NCBI GenBank assembly: GCA_963793095.1
Contig: CAWBYY010000011.1
Span: 310,001 to 374,000, forward strand
Source of the DNA: CAVWDI01 sp963793095
Lineage (GTDB): Bacteria; Chloroflexota; Anaerolineae; Anaerolineales; UBA4823
Length of the DNA stretch: 64,000 nt
Direction of reading: 5' to 3'
In this document: in pieces, positions 1-8,442 of the stretch
How positions within the stretch are numbered: position 1 is the first letter of the stretch
Layout: each line of letters opens with the position of its first letter
The notes under the pieces: model-generated
The model's input: the letters and a program-made list of their open reading frames with translations, nothing else
What the model was told of the DNA's origin: nothing
Database searches by the model: none
Program-made: the position numbers and the translations under genes

Positions 1-1493
1 AACTTCAGCAGGCATGCCGCTTTCAAGCGCCAGCTGCCCTCCCGCTTCTCCGTTAGTAATGCAGAAGCGTGGGCGGTCAAGAGCGGATTGAGGGTCCAGG
101 CCGTCGTCGATCAGCCCGGTGAGCACCTGCACATGCCCCTGAGGCTGCATGAACCCGCCCATAACTCCGAAACAGGCGTACAGTTCTTCCTTAGGATCGC
201 CTCTAGTTCTGCCCTCAAGCGGGGTTGTGACCAGCCCGGGGATGATCGTGTGGTAAGGGCGTTTTCCCGGTTCGAGCGCATTGGGGTGGGCAGGGTCCAG
301 GCTGAAGTTTGCGCCGCGGTTCTGCAGGCTGAATCCCCAGCCAGGCGGCACAATGCCGGTGCCGAAGCCCATATAGTTACTGTTGATGAAAGAACAGGCG
401 TTGCCAGCCCCATCCATAACGCTCAGGTATACCGTATCTGATGAAGCAAAAGGGCTGCCTTTAACCTGGTCAAGGGTGGCTCTTTCCCGGTCGATCAATT
501 TGCGTCTCTGTTCTGCGTAATCTTTTGAAAGCAGGGCTTCGACCGGCGCCGGATTAAATTCCGGATCGGCGATATACCCGCACGCATCTGCAAAAGCCAG
601 CCGCATTGCCTCAATCTCAAGGTGGAGCCGGGAGGCGGAAAGCGGTTCAAGCGAACCCAGGTCAAAGCCTTCCAGGATGTTGAGCGCCAGCAGGGCGGCC
701 AGCCCCTGCCCGTTGGGGGGGCATTCCCAGACCCGCAGCCCGCGGTAGATGGTGCTGATTGGCGTCACCCATGCGCTGCGGTGGGCGCCAAGGTCTTCTT
801 CACTCAGGCAGCCGCCCGCTGTCCGGACCACATTCACAACTGCGCGCCCGATCTCCCCGCTGTAAAACCCGTTTTTTCCCTCCCTGGCGATGACTTTGAA
901 GGAGCGCGCCAGGCCGGGGTTTCTGAACAACTGGCCCGCCTGGGGGGCTTCCCATTGACTGTCAATTCAAGGCCTCCCGGAGCTGTCCGGAGTTGTTTTT
1001 CAAACCCTTTTTCCCAGAAGTGGGCGGTCACCGGCGAGACCGGAAAACCATTTTCAGCCAGGCGGATCGCCGGGCTCAGCACCTCAGCCATGGACAGGGT
1101 CCCGAAGCGTTCAACCAGGTCGCACCAGCCGGCCGGTGCGCCCGGGACTGTGATCGTGTAGGGATGGAATGGTGGCAGTTCCCGGTCCAGGCCTTCCCGG
1201 CGCAGGCGCTCTATTGTCAAGCCTTGCGGGGCGCGACCGGAACCATTGAGGGCGTGGACACTGCCGGAATCGGCCTGATAATAAAGGGCAAAACAATCCC
1301 CGCCCAGTCCGGTTGAGGTGGGCTCGGTGACATTCAGGGCTGCAGCTGTCGCAACGGCCGCGTCAGCGGCGTTCCCGCCGCCTGACAGGATCTCGAGCCC
1401 GGCCGCGACCGCCAGCGGTTGGGAGGTCGCAACCATGCCGCGCGTCCCGTAAACCGGTGAACGTGCGCTATTATTCGAGCTATAGGACTTCAA
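1..1493 (-). CDS. ggt: Gamma-glutamyltransferase (partial, one frameshift)
   Basis: Gamma-glutamyltranspeptidase/glutathione hydrolase family, an Ntn-hydrolase that cleaves gamma-glutamyl bonds. The N-terminal third shows the family signature GGGNAADAAVA and LGGDCFALYY. The frame then breaks at about 942-947, where the + strand has a run of six G; a seventh G would join it to the next frame, which reads on as GKPPQAGQLFRNPGL and stays open to base 1, including FGVMGGFMQPQGHVQ near the end. The C-terminus lies outside the window. The chosen start is a TTG at 1493 overlapping the selD stop by 14 bases; a later ATG is possible. No signal peptide is evident. The break is probably a homopolymer sequencing error rather than a true pseudogene. 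Confidence 0.85.
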
Positions 1494-2549
1494 TTCCAGC
1501 GCCTTCGATTACCTCCCCGACAAGCCACAGTTCCTGCCCTGCCGCTGACCCTGCCTGGAGCATATCATTCAGCCGGTCTGCAGGGACGGAAATCAGCAAA
1601 CCGCCGCTGGTCTGGGCGTCAAACAGCAGCATCCTGGAGGGCTCATCAATTTTGGAGGCAAAATCCACATATTCAGCATAATAAAGCCGGTTATCAATGG
1701 ATCCCCCAGGAAATACCCAATCCTTTGCATACCCTGCTGCACCGGAAAGAAAGGGGATGCTTTCAAAGTCGAACCGGAACCTGACCCCAGAGGCGGACGC
1801 CATTTCATAAGCATGACCCAGCAGGCTGAAACCGGTGATGTCAGTACCCGAGCGGACTCTAAACCGGCTGGCGAGTTCTGAAGCGGTTTTGTTCAGGCGT
1901 TTCATCCAACCAACGGCATTCTCCAGATATTCGGCTTGAACAATCCCGCGCTTGAGCGCAGTGGAGATCGTCCCGGTGCCGATTGGTTTGCTGAGTACCA
2001 GCCTTTCCCCGGGTGCGGCGTTCATTTTTGTAATGATTTTGTCCGGTTCGACAAAACCAAGCACGATCAGGCCGTATTTCGGTTCTTTGTCCTGGATTGT
2101 GTGACCGCCGGCGAGCACAACGCCGGCCTCCTGAGCCTTTTCTGCGCCGCCGCGAAAATCTCAGCGCTGATCTCGCCGGGGAGGTCCGGAGGCAGGGCGG
2201 CGATATTCAAGGCCAGGAAGGGCTGCCCGCCCATGGCGTAAACGTCTGACAAAGCGTTGGCAGCCGCGATCGCGCCGTAGTCATAGGGGTCATCCACAAC
2301 CGGGGTGAAGAAATCCGTGGTCGCAACCAGGGCGCGATCGTCGTCGATCCGCCAGACCGCGGCGTCGTCGCTTTCACCCAGGCCGACCAACAAATCGGGG
2401 TAGTCTGCAGATTGGTATATCTCTTTCAGCGGGCGCAGCACCTGCGCCAGAGCTTCAGCGCTCAGTTTCGAAGCTCAACCGGCGCAATCCGAAAGACTGG
2501 TCAGGCGGATCATTTTCCCGGAAGGGGATTTGGTTCCGTTGTCATCCAT
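1480..2549 (-). CDS. selD: Selenide, water dikinase, selenocysteine-containing (one frameshift)
   Basis: SelD makes selenophosphate from selenide and ATP, the Se donor for selenocysteine and selenouridine. From ATG 2549 the frame reads MDDNGTKSPSGKMIRLTSL, then SDCAG-TGA-ASKLSAEALAQ. The TGA at 2475-2477 falls exactly at the catalytic Cys/Sec position of the family (E. coli GCGCK; Sec forms GGUAAK), with the conserved Lys three residues later. Downstream are TTDFFTPVVDDP, ANALSDVYAMGG and VLAGGHTIQD. A second break at about 2155-2158 (run of four A; five would restore EIFRGGAEKAQEAG) looks like a sequencing indel. Total length is about 357 codons, normal for SelD. A conventional ORF caller would start at 2441 and lose the catalytic residue. 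Confidence 0.9.
2432..2477 (-). promoter_or_regulatory. Candidate bacterial SECIS element in selD
   Basis: Downstream of the in-frame TGA (2477-2475) the mRNA can form GGCGCA / TGCGCC (2448-2443 with 2437-2432) around a five-base loop GGTGC whose first base is G. The loop starts 32 nt after the TGA, inside the 16-37 nt spacing generally described for bacterial SECIS hairpins. An alternative hairpin GAGCTTC/GAAGCTC overlaps the TGA itself. Both pairings are seen by eye and no folding was run. Confidence 0.6.
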
Positions 2550-2628
2550 TTTTCACCATTTACGGGTCAAATTATAAACCCAAACACCCATATGATAAAA
2601 ACGGCTTGGTTGAAGGAAAAAAGGATGT

Positions 2629-3426
2629 GTGTTAATATCCCCAATCGTGAAGATTCTGGCATTTTTTGCGCATCCGGATGATGAAACCATGCTCTCTGGG
2701 GGAGCGCTTGCGATCCTGGCTCAATCGGGGATAGAGGTTCATTACTTAATTGCGACAAGAGGCGAAGGGGGCGAGAGAGGCGAACCGCCTCAATGCGAGC
2801 CAGAGCAACTCGGGGAACTGCGTGAAAGGGAAGTTGCCTGCGCGGTTGAGAATCTGGGCGGTAGCAGCCTGGCTAACCTGGGTTATCCCGACCCGGTTGT
2901 TGGACCCAGCCAGGAACTGTACCCGTTCACAACCGACCTGGCGCGTTTAGCCGCTCAGGTCACCGGCCAGGTAAAAAGGGTGCAGGCGGATGTCTTAATT
3001 TCACACGGCACAAACGGCGAGTACGGTCACCCGGCGCACCTGCTCTGCAATAAGGCCGCTCGCCTGGCGGCCGCCTCCCACAAGGACCATCCTTTCTGGC
3101 TGTATACAGTTGCCGCCGCATACCCGGGCCACCCCAAACCGCGTATCCTGAACCGGTCTGATCCGGCTCACCTTGTAATTAATGTCCGGACGGTTCTATA
3201 TAGAAAAATTCAGGCTGCCTTGTGCCATAAAACCCAGCAGGCTTTATTCATCAGGCGCGCTTCAATCGAGGCGGGGCGCAGGCTGAAAGTGCCGGAAGTT
3301 ATTTTAAAGGAGGAGAGTTTGCACCGGGCTTACCCGGCGAAGGGGGGTGCGGGGGGTGATCCGCTGGAGGAGTTTTTATCAGCCTGGGCAATCCGCCAGC
3401 CAATTAACTTTCAATCCAGATCGTAA
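2629..3426 (+). CDS. LmbE/PIG-L family deacetylase
   Basis: A Zn-dependent N-acetylglucosaminyl deacetylase-like protein of the LmbE/PIG-L fold. The signature AHPDDE sits near residues 14-19 and the downstream metal-ligand region reads NGEYGHPAH, so both halves of the Zn site are present. Substrates in this family include GlcNAc-inositol and bacillithiol or mycothiol precursors; nothing here fixes the substrate. The start is uncertain: GTG 2629 has an AAGG-type site just upstream, while GTG 2647 (VKILAFFAHPDDE) matches the usual family N-terminus. It is divergent from selD and its tail overlaps dtd convergently by about 23 bases. Confidence 0.85.
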   Translation: MLISPIVKILAFFAHPDDETMLSGGALAILAQSGIEVHYLIATRGEGGERGEPPQCEPEQLGELREREVACAVENLGGSSLANLGYPDPVVGPSQELYPFTTDLARLAAQVTGQVKRVQADVLISHGTNGEYGHPAHLLCNKAARLAAASHKDHPFWLYTVAAAYPGHPKPRILNRSDPAHLVINVRTVLYRKIQAALCHKTQQALFIRRASIEAGRRLKVPEVILKEESLHRAYPAKGGAGGDPLEEFLSAWAIRQPINFQSRS

Positions 3427-3841
3427 CAGGCCCATCGTTTGCGATTTCGACCAGCATATGAGCGCCAAACTCTCCCGTTCGGGTCGGCACCCCTCTGGAC
3501 TGCAGCAGAGCTGCAAATTTTTCAACTATTGGTGCGGCAATCTCAGGCGAGGCGGCGTCGGTAAATGAAGGTCGCCTGCCTTTGCGAGTATCGGCATAAA
3601 GCGTAAATTGAGATACAACCAGGGCCTCGCCCCCAGCATCCAGGATTGAGCGGTTGATTTTGCCAGCCTGGTCTTCGAAAATCCTCAGGTTTGCGATCTT
3701 ATCAACAAGGTACTTGACCTGTTTGTCATTATCCGCGGGTCCGACCCCCAGCAGGATAACCAGGCCGGGTCCGATCTCTGCGACAGACCGGCTTGCGACA
3801 GTGACCCGCCCCCATAGTACTCGCTGGATTAATGCCCGCAT
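3404..3841 (-). CDS. dtd: D-aminoacyl-tRNA deacylase
   Basis: A 145-residue protein of normal Dtd length that hydrolyses D-amino acids mischarged on tRNA. It begins MRALIQRV, typical of the family, and carries the two diagnostic motifs SQFTLYAD (near residues 77-84) and NDGPVT near the C-terminus, which supply the Gly-cisPro chiral-proofreading site and catalytic Thr. It is encoded just downstream of trpS on the same strand, a sensible translational quality-control pairing. Confidence 0.95.
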   Translation of the reverse strand: MRALIQRVLWGRVTVASRSVAEIGPGLVILLGVGPADNDKQVKYLVDKIANLRIFEDQAGKINRSILDAGGEALVVSQFTLYADTRKGRRPSFTDAASPEIAAPIVEKFAALLQSRGVPTRTGEFGAHMLVEIANDGPVTIWIES

Positions 3842-3900
3842 TTAAGCAAAACCGGATGCGGCATGGTAATGAGCTAGGCAACAAAATTCTGTTTTTGAGT

Positions 3901-4905
3901 TCAAGATGGTGGCAGGGGCAGGCCGATGGCCTCTTTCACTTGCCGGATAGTCTCTCTGGCGATCAGGCTGGCCCGTTTCTGTCCGTCGCTGAGAATATCC
4001 CACACCAAACCGGGGTCCCGCGCCAGTTCCGCCCGCTTCTCCCGGAAAGGTCCCAGGTGGGCGTTCAGGCTGCCGGCGAATAAACGTTTGCAGTCAACGC
4101 AGCCAATTTCAGCCCGGCGGCATTCAAAGTTTATTTTTTCGACTTCAACTTCGGATGTGAAGATCTTATGCATTGAAAAAACGTTGCAAACATCCGGGTC
4201 TCCCGGATCAGATCTGCGCTTGCGTTGGGGGTCTGTAACCATCATCATCACCCTGCGGGTGGTCTCTTCGGGGGTTGCAGCCAGTTCAATGTGATTATCC
4301 AGGCTCTTGCTCATTTTTTGCATGCCATCGATGCCGAGCACTTTGGGTACCTCAGTCGCTTTCATCCGGGGTTCGACCAGTACATTCGTGTTGTAGCGGT
4401 GGTGGAACGAGCGAACCACCTCGCGGGCAAACTCGAGATGGGGAGCCTGGTCGACACCTACCGGCACGGTATCGGCTTTATATAATGCAATGTCAGCCGC
4501 CATCAGGACCGGGTATCCAACCAGCCCGTAGTTAATGTTCTGGGGCTGCATGCGGACCTTATCCTTGAATGTCGGCAGGTCGGTCAACTTGCCAAGCGGT
4601 GTGACCATTGAGAAGAAAATATGCAGTTCGGTGACTTCCGGAACCTGGGATTGGATGAAGACAATCGTCTCTTCCGGCCGGATGCCAGCTGCCAGCCAGT
4701 CGAGAGCCATCTCATACGTGTTCTGGTTAAGATCCTCAGTGGTTTTAACGGTTGTCAGGGCGTGAATATCGACAATGCAGTACACACAGTCATATTCATC
4801 CTGCAGGGCGACATAATTTTTAATCGCGCCCAGATAATTCCCCAGGTGCTGTTTGCCGGTCGGTCTGGCTCCGGAGAACACCCTGCCTTTCTTCTTATTG
4901 GTCAT
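3901..4905 (-). CDS. trpS: Tryptophanyl-tRNA synthetase
   Basis: Class I aminoacyl-tRNA synthetase of 334 residues that charges tRNA-Trp. It has the HIGH-equivalent GARPTGKQHLGNYLGA near residues 13-28, the adenylate-binding GVDQAPHLEFAREV, and KMSKS within MQKMSKSLDNH. Its ATG overlaps the selW stop codon as ATGA and has its own Shine-Dalgarno (AAGGAG five bases upstream, inside selW). Expression is likely set by the Trp T-box leader upstream of selW. Confidence 0.96.
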   Translation of the reverse strand: MTNKKKGRVFSGARPTGKQHLGNYLGAIKNYVALQDEYDCVYCIVDIHALTTVKTTEDLNQNTYEMALDWLAAGIRPEETIVFIQSQVPEVTELHIFFSMVTPLGKLTDLPTFKDKVRMQPQNINYGLVGYPVLMAADIALYKADTVPVGVDQAPHLEFAREVVRSFHHRYNTNVLVEPRMKATEVPKVLGIDGMQKMSKSLDNHIELAATPEETTRRVMMMVTDPQRKRRSDPGDPDVCNVFSMHKIFTSEVEVEKINFECRRAEIGCVDCKRLFAGSLNAHLGPFREKRAELARDPGLVWDILSDGQKRASLIARETIRQVKEAIGLPLPPS

Positions 4906-5153
4906 GCGTGCTCCTTGAGATAATTGCGTACCAGTTTGTTGATCTCGCCTTTATCAACATGGCGGTTTGTCCCCAGTTTCGAATACAAAAGGTCGCCGTT
5001 AACCGAAAATTCAAACCGGCCTCCATCTGAAGGAACCAGGGTGAACGAGTCTGTTTTGAATTCGAATTCACTCAACACATCGGCCATCACACTGACAGCT
5101 CTATCAGTGTAATGTCAAGCAGCGCAGTAGACCAGTTCAATTTTCATTAACAT
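4902..5153 (-). CDS. SelW/Rdx-family selenoprotein with CxxU motif
   Basis: An 83-residue protein visible only if an in-frame TGA at 5115-5117 is read as selenocysteine. From ATG 5153 (AAAGGAG seven bases upstream) it reads MLMKIELVYCAA-TGA-HYTDRAVSVMADVL. The Cys-x-x-Sec redox motif sits after the first beta strand, exactly as in selenoprotein W and the other thioredoxin-like Rdx proteins. The rest (PSDGGRFEFSVNG, LLYSKLGTNR) matches the Rdx pattern of a Gly-x-Phe strand and C-terminal helix. A strong hairpin follows the TGA. The stop overlaps the trpS start (ATGA), so the two are translationally coupled. The frame after the TGA alone would give a 62-residue fragment without the active site. 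Confidence 0.88.
5085..5117 (-). promoter_or_regulatory. Candidate bacterial SECIS hairpin in selW
   Basis: Immediately after the TGA (5117-5115) the transcript reads CATTACACTGA (5114-5104), loop TAGAGCTG, then TCAGTGTGATG (5095-5085). All eleven positions pair, with one G-U wobble. The loop starts 11 nt after the UGA, closer than the usual 16-37 nt, so partial opening of the lower stem or a family-specific geometry must be assumed. The pairing is seen directly; its function as SECIS is inferred. Confidence 0.6.
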
Positions 5154-5179
5154 GATTTTTCTCCTTTAATCGCGGTGTT

Positions 5180-5209
5180 AAAGAATAAACCCGTCGGTGA
5201 TGCGACGGG
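5180..5209 (-). terminator. Intrinsic terminator of the T-box leader
   Basis: Stem CCCGTCG / CGACGGG (5209-5203 with 5196-5190) with a six-base loop, followed by TTTATTCTTT on the minus strand. It lies between the T-box sensor and the selW ribosome-binding site, as expected of an attenuator. Confidence 0.8.
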
Positions 5210-5497
5210 ATTTGGAGCCAGCTTCACTACAAATTCGGAAGTTATTTGATGTTTTTGGACAGTAAAAATCAATGACCGCGCTTGATAAAGCGCATACAAA
5301 CTTCCGGTCTGAGCCTGGTAACGGCGGCAATTCCGGCCCGGGATACTTGCCCATTCCTGGAGAATACGACAGTCAGAAATTGATGGGGGTTCACCCTGCA
5401 GCTCAGAGGTCCATTCAACGCTGACGTAAGGGTGGATCTTTCACCATCGTCCACTCTCTGTACCTCCGTTTCGGCGCTTACTCGTCCTCTTCAAGGC
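5180..5497 (-). promoter_or_regulatory. T-box riboswitch, Trp specifier, upstream of selW-trpS
   Basis: Reading the minus strand, the leader has the T-box Stem I landmarks in order: AGAGGACGAGTAAGCGCC (5490-5473), AGAGAG in the 5' distal arm (near 5458), GGTGAAAG (5445-5438), and the specifier loop GAA-TGG-ACC with TGG at 5413-5411, the Trp codon. About 190 nt later comes CTGGCTCC; its TGGC (5220-5217) could pair with the acceptor end of a tRNA with discriminator G, as in bacterial tRNA-Trp. The ACCGCG half of the usual antiterminator box is not obvious. A terminator follows. A plausible -10 (TATACT, 5528-5523) lies just upstream. Uncharged tRNA-Trp would be expected to promote readthrough. 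Confidence 0.85.
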
Positions 5498-5589
5498 TTT
5501 TTTTCGTTGAAATTGTAAGTGTAGTATATCACAATATAAACGGACAGCGGTGATGGTCGCCAGCAGGCAGACGGGGGATTAAATCAGGT

Positions 5590-5862
5590 TTAATTTACGA
5601 TTTCCCAGCTGATCAGGGTCTGCCGAAGCTCTGATTTGCTGTGCAGGTCGAACTTGTCGAGAATGTTTCGAACGTGAATTTTTACCGTCTCGCGTGAAAT
5701 ACCGAGTTTCTCCGCAATCTGGGGGTTGGTGATCAACCTGCTGCCGTTCTCCTGGCAGATAAGTCTGGCGATCTCCCGTTCGCGCGGGGTCAGTTTTTTC
5801 CAGGAAGACCACGGAGAAAGTCTAGCGGTTCGGTTAATCACATATGCGAATGCATCATCCAT
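5590..5862 (-). CDS. Stand-alone LuxR/GerE-type HTH regulator
   Basis: A 90-residue protein that is almost only a LuxR-type DNA-binding domain: LTPREREIARLICQ, NPQIAEKLGISRETVKIHV and RNILDKFDLHSKSEL (helices 7-10 of the GerE fold). No receiver or sensor domain precedes it. The start at ATG 5862 is chosen because AGGAG lies ten bases upstream; the frame is open further but shows no domain there. The target is unknown. Confidence 0.8.
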   Translation of the reverse strand: MDDAFAYVINRTARLSPWSSWKKLTPREREIARLICQENGSRLITNPQIAEKLGISRETVKIHVRNILDKFDLHSKSELRQTLISWEIVN

Positions 5863-6141
5863 AAACGATTTACTCCTGAACCAAATAATGAATAAAAACC
5901 TGCGCAAATTAGCGCCCATTAATAAATTTCTTAACCTGGCAGGTAAAAATCCGCCTGGCTGATTATTTTGTTGCAAGGTTTGTACCTCTCACCTTCCCGG
6001 TCTGTTCCAGCGGCCATTGATTATGCTAGAATCTTATATGGGACGACCGGTAATTGTTTTTGTTGGATAAAGGATCGTAAAGGATCCAAAAATTTCAGCT
6101 GGCAGGGTTTTTGGAAACAGGATATAAAAAGGGAGAAAAAT

Positions 6142-7014
6142 ATGAAAGAGCAGTTAGACACCCGCCCTTCAGCCATCGCCGGCCAATGGTATTCTTCGGA
6201 TTCCCGGGTTCTGGCGGGTGAAGTGGATAGATATATTAACAAGGCGAAGACGCCGGAGTTGGACGGGGAAGTGCTGGCTGTGGTAGCGCCGCACGCCGGG
6301 CACCAGTACTCAGGCCAGGTCGCCGGGCACGCATTTGCCATTCTGAAGGGTTTATCCCCGGAGGTGGTGGTAGTGGTTTCGCCGATGCACCAGCCCTATT
6401 ATGAAAAACTGCTGACGACCGGACATGCGGCATACGAGACTCCATTGGGGATTATTCCGGTTGAGAAAAAAGCCCTCATGGAATTGAGCGCCAGCCTGGA
6501 GAAAACCTCTGGGATCAGGATTACTCCCATCTCCAGGGACAGCGAGCATTCTCTTGAAATTGAACTGCCGTTCCTGCAGCGTGCGCTGGGCAAGCCGTTC
6601 CGGATTCTGCCGGTGATGGTGCGAGACCAGAGCGCGCAGGTGGCGCAAGCGCTGGGATCCGGGCTGGCGGACCTGTTCCGGGGAAGCGGCGTGTTAGCCG
6701 GTTCGCGCCCTTTGCTAGTCGCCAGCACTGACCTGTCACATTTTTACACCCAATCCCAGGCGAACGCCCTGGACCAGAAAATGCTGGATGCGATCCAATC
6801 TTTTGATCCTGAACAGGTTATCAGGCTGGATGAAAGCGGGCAGGGTTTCGCCTGCGGCAGAGGGGCGGTGGCGGCGGTATTGTGGGCGTCAAAAGCGCTG
6901 GGTGCGGATAAGGTCCACATTCTGGACTATGCAACCTCCGGAGACGTAAGCGGGGATTATTCAAGTGTGGTGGGTTACGGGTCAGCAGCGGTAACCCGTA
7001 AGAAGGACCATTAA
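6142..7014 (+). CDS. MEMO1/AmmeMemoRadiSam system protein B family
   Basis: About 290 residues of the MEMO family (AmmeMemoRadiSam protein B), structurally related to class III extradiol dioxygenases. Seen: AIAGQWYSSD near the start, VVAPHAGHQYSGQVA with the first metal-ligand His, VVVVSPMHQPYYEK, a second cluster EHSLEIELPFLQ, and STDLSHFYT near the C-terminus. GGGAGAAAAAT precedes ATG 6142. The AMMECR1 and radical-SAM partners are not adjacent. Function in bacteria is unsettled. Confidence 0.88.
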   Translation: MKEQLDTRPSAIAGQWYSSDSRVLAGEVDRYINKAKTPELDGEVLAVVAPHAGHQYSGQVAGHAFAILKGLSPEVVVVVSPMHQPYYEKLLTTGHAAYETPLGIIPVEKKALMELSASLEKTSGIRITPISRDSEHSLEIELPFLQRALGKPFRILPVMVRDQSAQVAQALGSGLADLFRGSGVLAGSRPLLVASTDLSHFYTQSQANALDQKMLDAIQSFDPEQVIRLDESGQGFACGRGAVAAVLWASKALGADKVHILDYATSGDVSGDYSSVVGYGSAAVTRKKDH

Positions 7015-7033
7015 TAAATATAAAGCAGGTGAT

Positions 7034-8365
7034 ATGGAAGGAACAATTGCGCTCGATATTCTTGGTTTATTTGCCCTAGGGATTCTGGTGCTCTCCAATG
7101 CTTTCTTTGTGGCAGCGGAATTTTCACTGGTCAGTGTGCGCAGAACCCGGATAGCAGAACTTGTTGAAAACGGGAACACTGCAGCGGCTTCTGTGCAGCA
7201 GGCGATCAACAATCCCGACCGGGTGATCGCCGCTACCCAGCTGGGGATAACCCTCTCCAGCCTGGCGCTGGGTTGGATTGGCGAACCTGCCCTCAGCCAT
7301 TTGCTTGATCCGCTGGTTTCGCTTTTACCAGACCGGTTTCAATCCGGGTTTTCCCACGGCCTCTCCGCAGCGATCGCATTCACGATCATTACTTTTTTGC
7401 ATGTGGTGGTCGGGGAGTTAATGCCGAAATCAATCGCTTTACAGGACCCGGAAGGCACCTCCCTTGTCGTGGCCCGCCCTACGTTGTTTACAGAGAAGGT
7501 TTTTAAACCCGCCATCTGGGCATTAAACGGCACCGGGAATTGGCTGCTTCGTTTAATAGGAATCCAACCCGCCGAAGGTCACAATCTTGTTCACTCCGTT
7601 GAAGAACTCAGGATGCTTGTAACCGCGAGTATGGAGGAGGGCGTTTTCCTGCAGGACGAAGGGGAAATGCTGCACGCGCTGTTTGATTTTGGCAGGCTGG
7701 TTGTCCGCCAGGTGATGATTCCACGAACGGAAATGATCGCGGTGGAAGCGGATGTAAACCTGCAAGAAGTCATTGACCTGGTTGTGAAGTCCACCTTCAC
7801 AAAATTTCCAGTCTACGATGACGACCTGGACAATATCATTGGCATATTGCATATCAAAGACCTGTTGAACGCGCTGAGATCGGACCAGGCCGGAAGCTGG
7901 ACCGGGCGTGATTTTTTGCGAGAGGCGCTGTTTGTCCCTGAGACGATTTCGGTCAACATGCTCCTGCGTCACTTTCGTGATAACCGCCAGCATATCGCAA
8001 TTGTTCTGGACGAATACGGCGGGACAGCCGGGCTTGTGACCCTGGAGGATCTGGTGGAGGAAATCCTGGGCGAGGTCAGCGATCCATTTGATGTCGTCAC
8101 CCCCGAAATCCAGGCCCAGCCGGATGGGTCGTTTTTGATCGATGGGCGGGCGCGGCTTGAGGAGGTTAACGAACATCTTGAACTGGCATTGAGCGAACCG
8201 AATTATGACACGATCGCCGGATATATCATGGGGAAATTAGGCCGTATGCCGCAACTGTATGATGAGGTAAAAGGAACGAATGTACGCATGCGGGTGGAAA
8301 AAATGGACGGTATGCGAATTGATAAGATATTGCTCTGGATTCTGGGAGAGAAACCAGGCAAATAA
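7034..8365 (+). CDS. CNNM/CorC (HlyC-type) transporter protein with CBS pair
   Basis: 443 residues with the standard order: an N-terminal CNNM (DUF21) membrane domain with about four hydrophobic segments (residues 1-180, including NAFFVAAEFSLVSVRRTR), a CBS pair (about 205-335; MIPRTEMIAVEAD and IAIVLDEYGGTAGLVTLED are typical), and a C-terminal CorC_HlyC domain. Members act in Mg2+/Co2+ efflux; the hemolysin label is historical. It lies 19 bases after the MEMO gene and may be co-transcribed. Confidence 0.93.
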   Translation: MEGTIALDILGLFALGILVLSNAFFVAAEFSLVSVRRTRIAELVENGNTAAASVQQAINNPDRVIAATQLGITLSSLALGWIGEPALSHLLDPLVSLLPDRFQSGFSHGLSAAIAFTIITFLHVVVGELMPKSIALQDPEGTSLVVARPTLFTEKVFKPAIWALNGTGNWLLRLIGIQPAEGHNLVHSVEELRMLVTASMEEGVFLQDEGEMLHALFDFGRLVVRQVMIPRTEMIAVEADVNLQEVIDLVVKSTFTKFPVYDDDLDNIIGILHIKDLLNALRSDQAGSWTGRDFLREALFVPETISVNMLLRHFRDNRQHIAIVLDEYGGTAGLVTLEDLVEEILGEVSDPFDVVTPEIQAQPDGSFLIDGRARLEEVNEHLELALSEPNYDTIAGYIMGKLGRMPQLYDEVKGTNVRMRVEKMDGMRIDKILLWILGEKPGK

Positions 8366-8442
8366 TAATCCCTTTATCTCCCTGAGGCGATAACGGGAAG
8401 CATGCGGGTTCAGCCCAACGGAATCGAGTAATTTATTAACTA

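Noticed and set aside
2412..2681. Plus-strand open frame overlapping the selD start and the LmbE start
   Set aside because: It is antisense to the SelD N-terminus, which has clear family motifs, and ends inside the LmbE gene.
5115..5117. Reading the in-frame TGA codons as Trp (alternative genetic code)
   Set aside because: TGA serves as the stop in many genes here, including selW, kamA and the overlapping ATGA junctions, and both TGA codons fall exactly at known Sec positions.
5269..5454. 61-codon open frame on the minus strand inside the trpS-selW leader
   Set aside because: It lies wholly within the T-box Stem I and linker region, has no ribosome-binding site and resembles no family; the RNA explains the sequence better.
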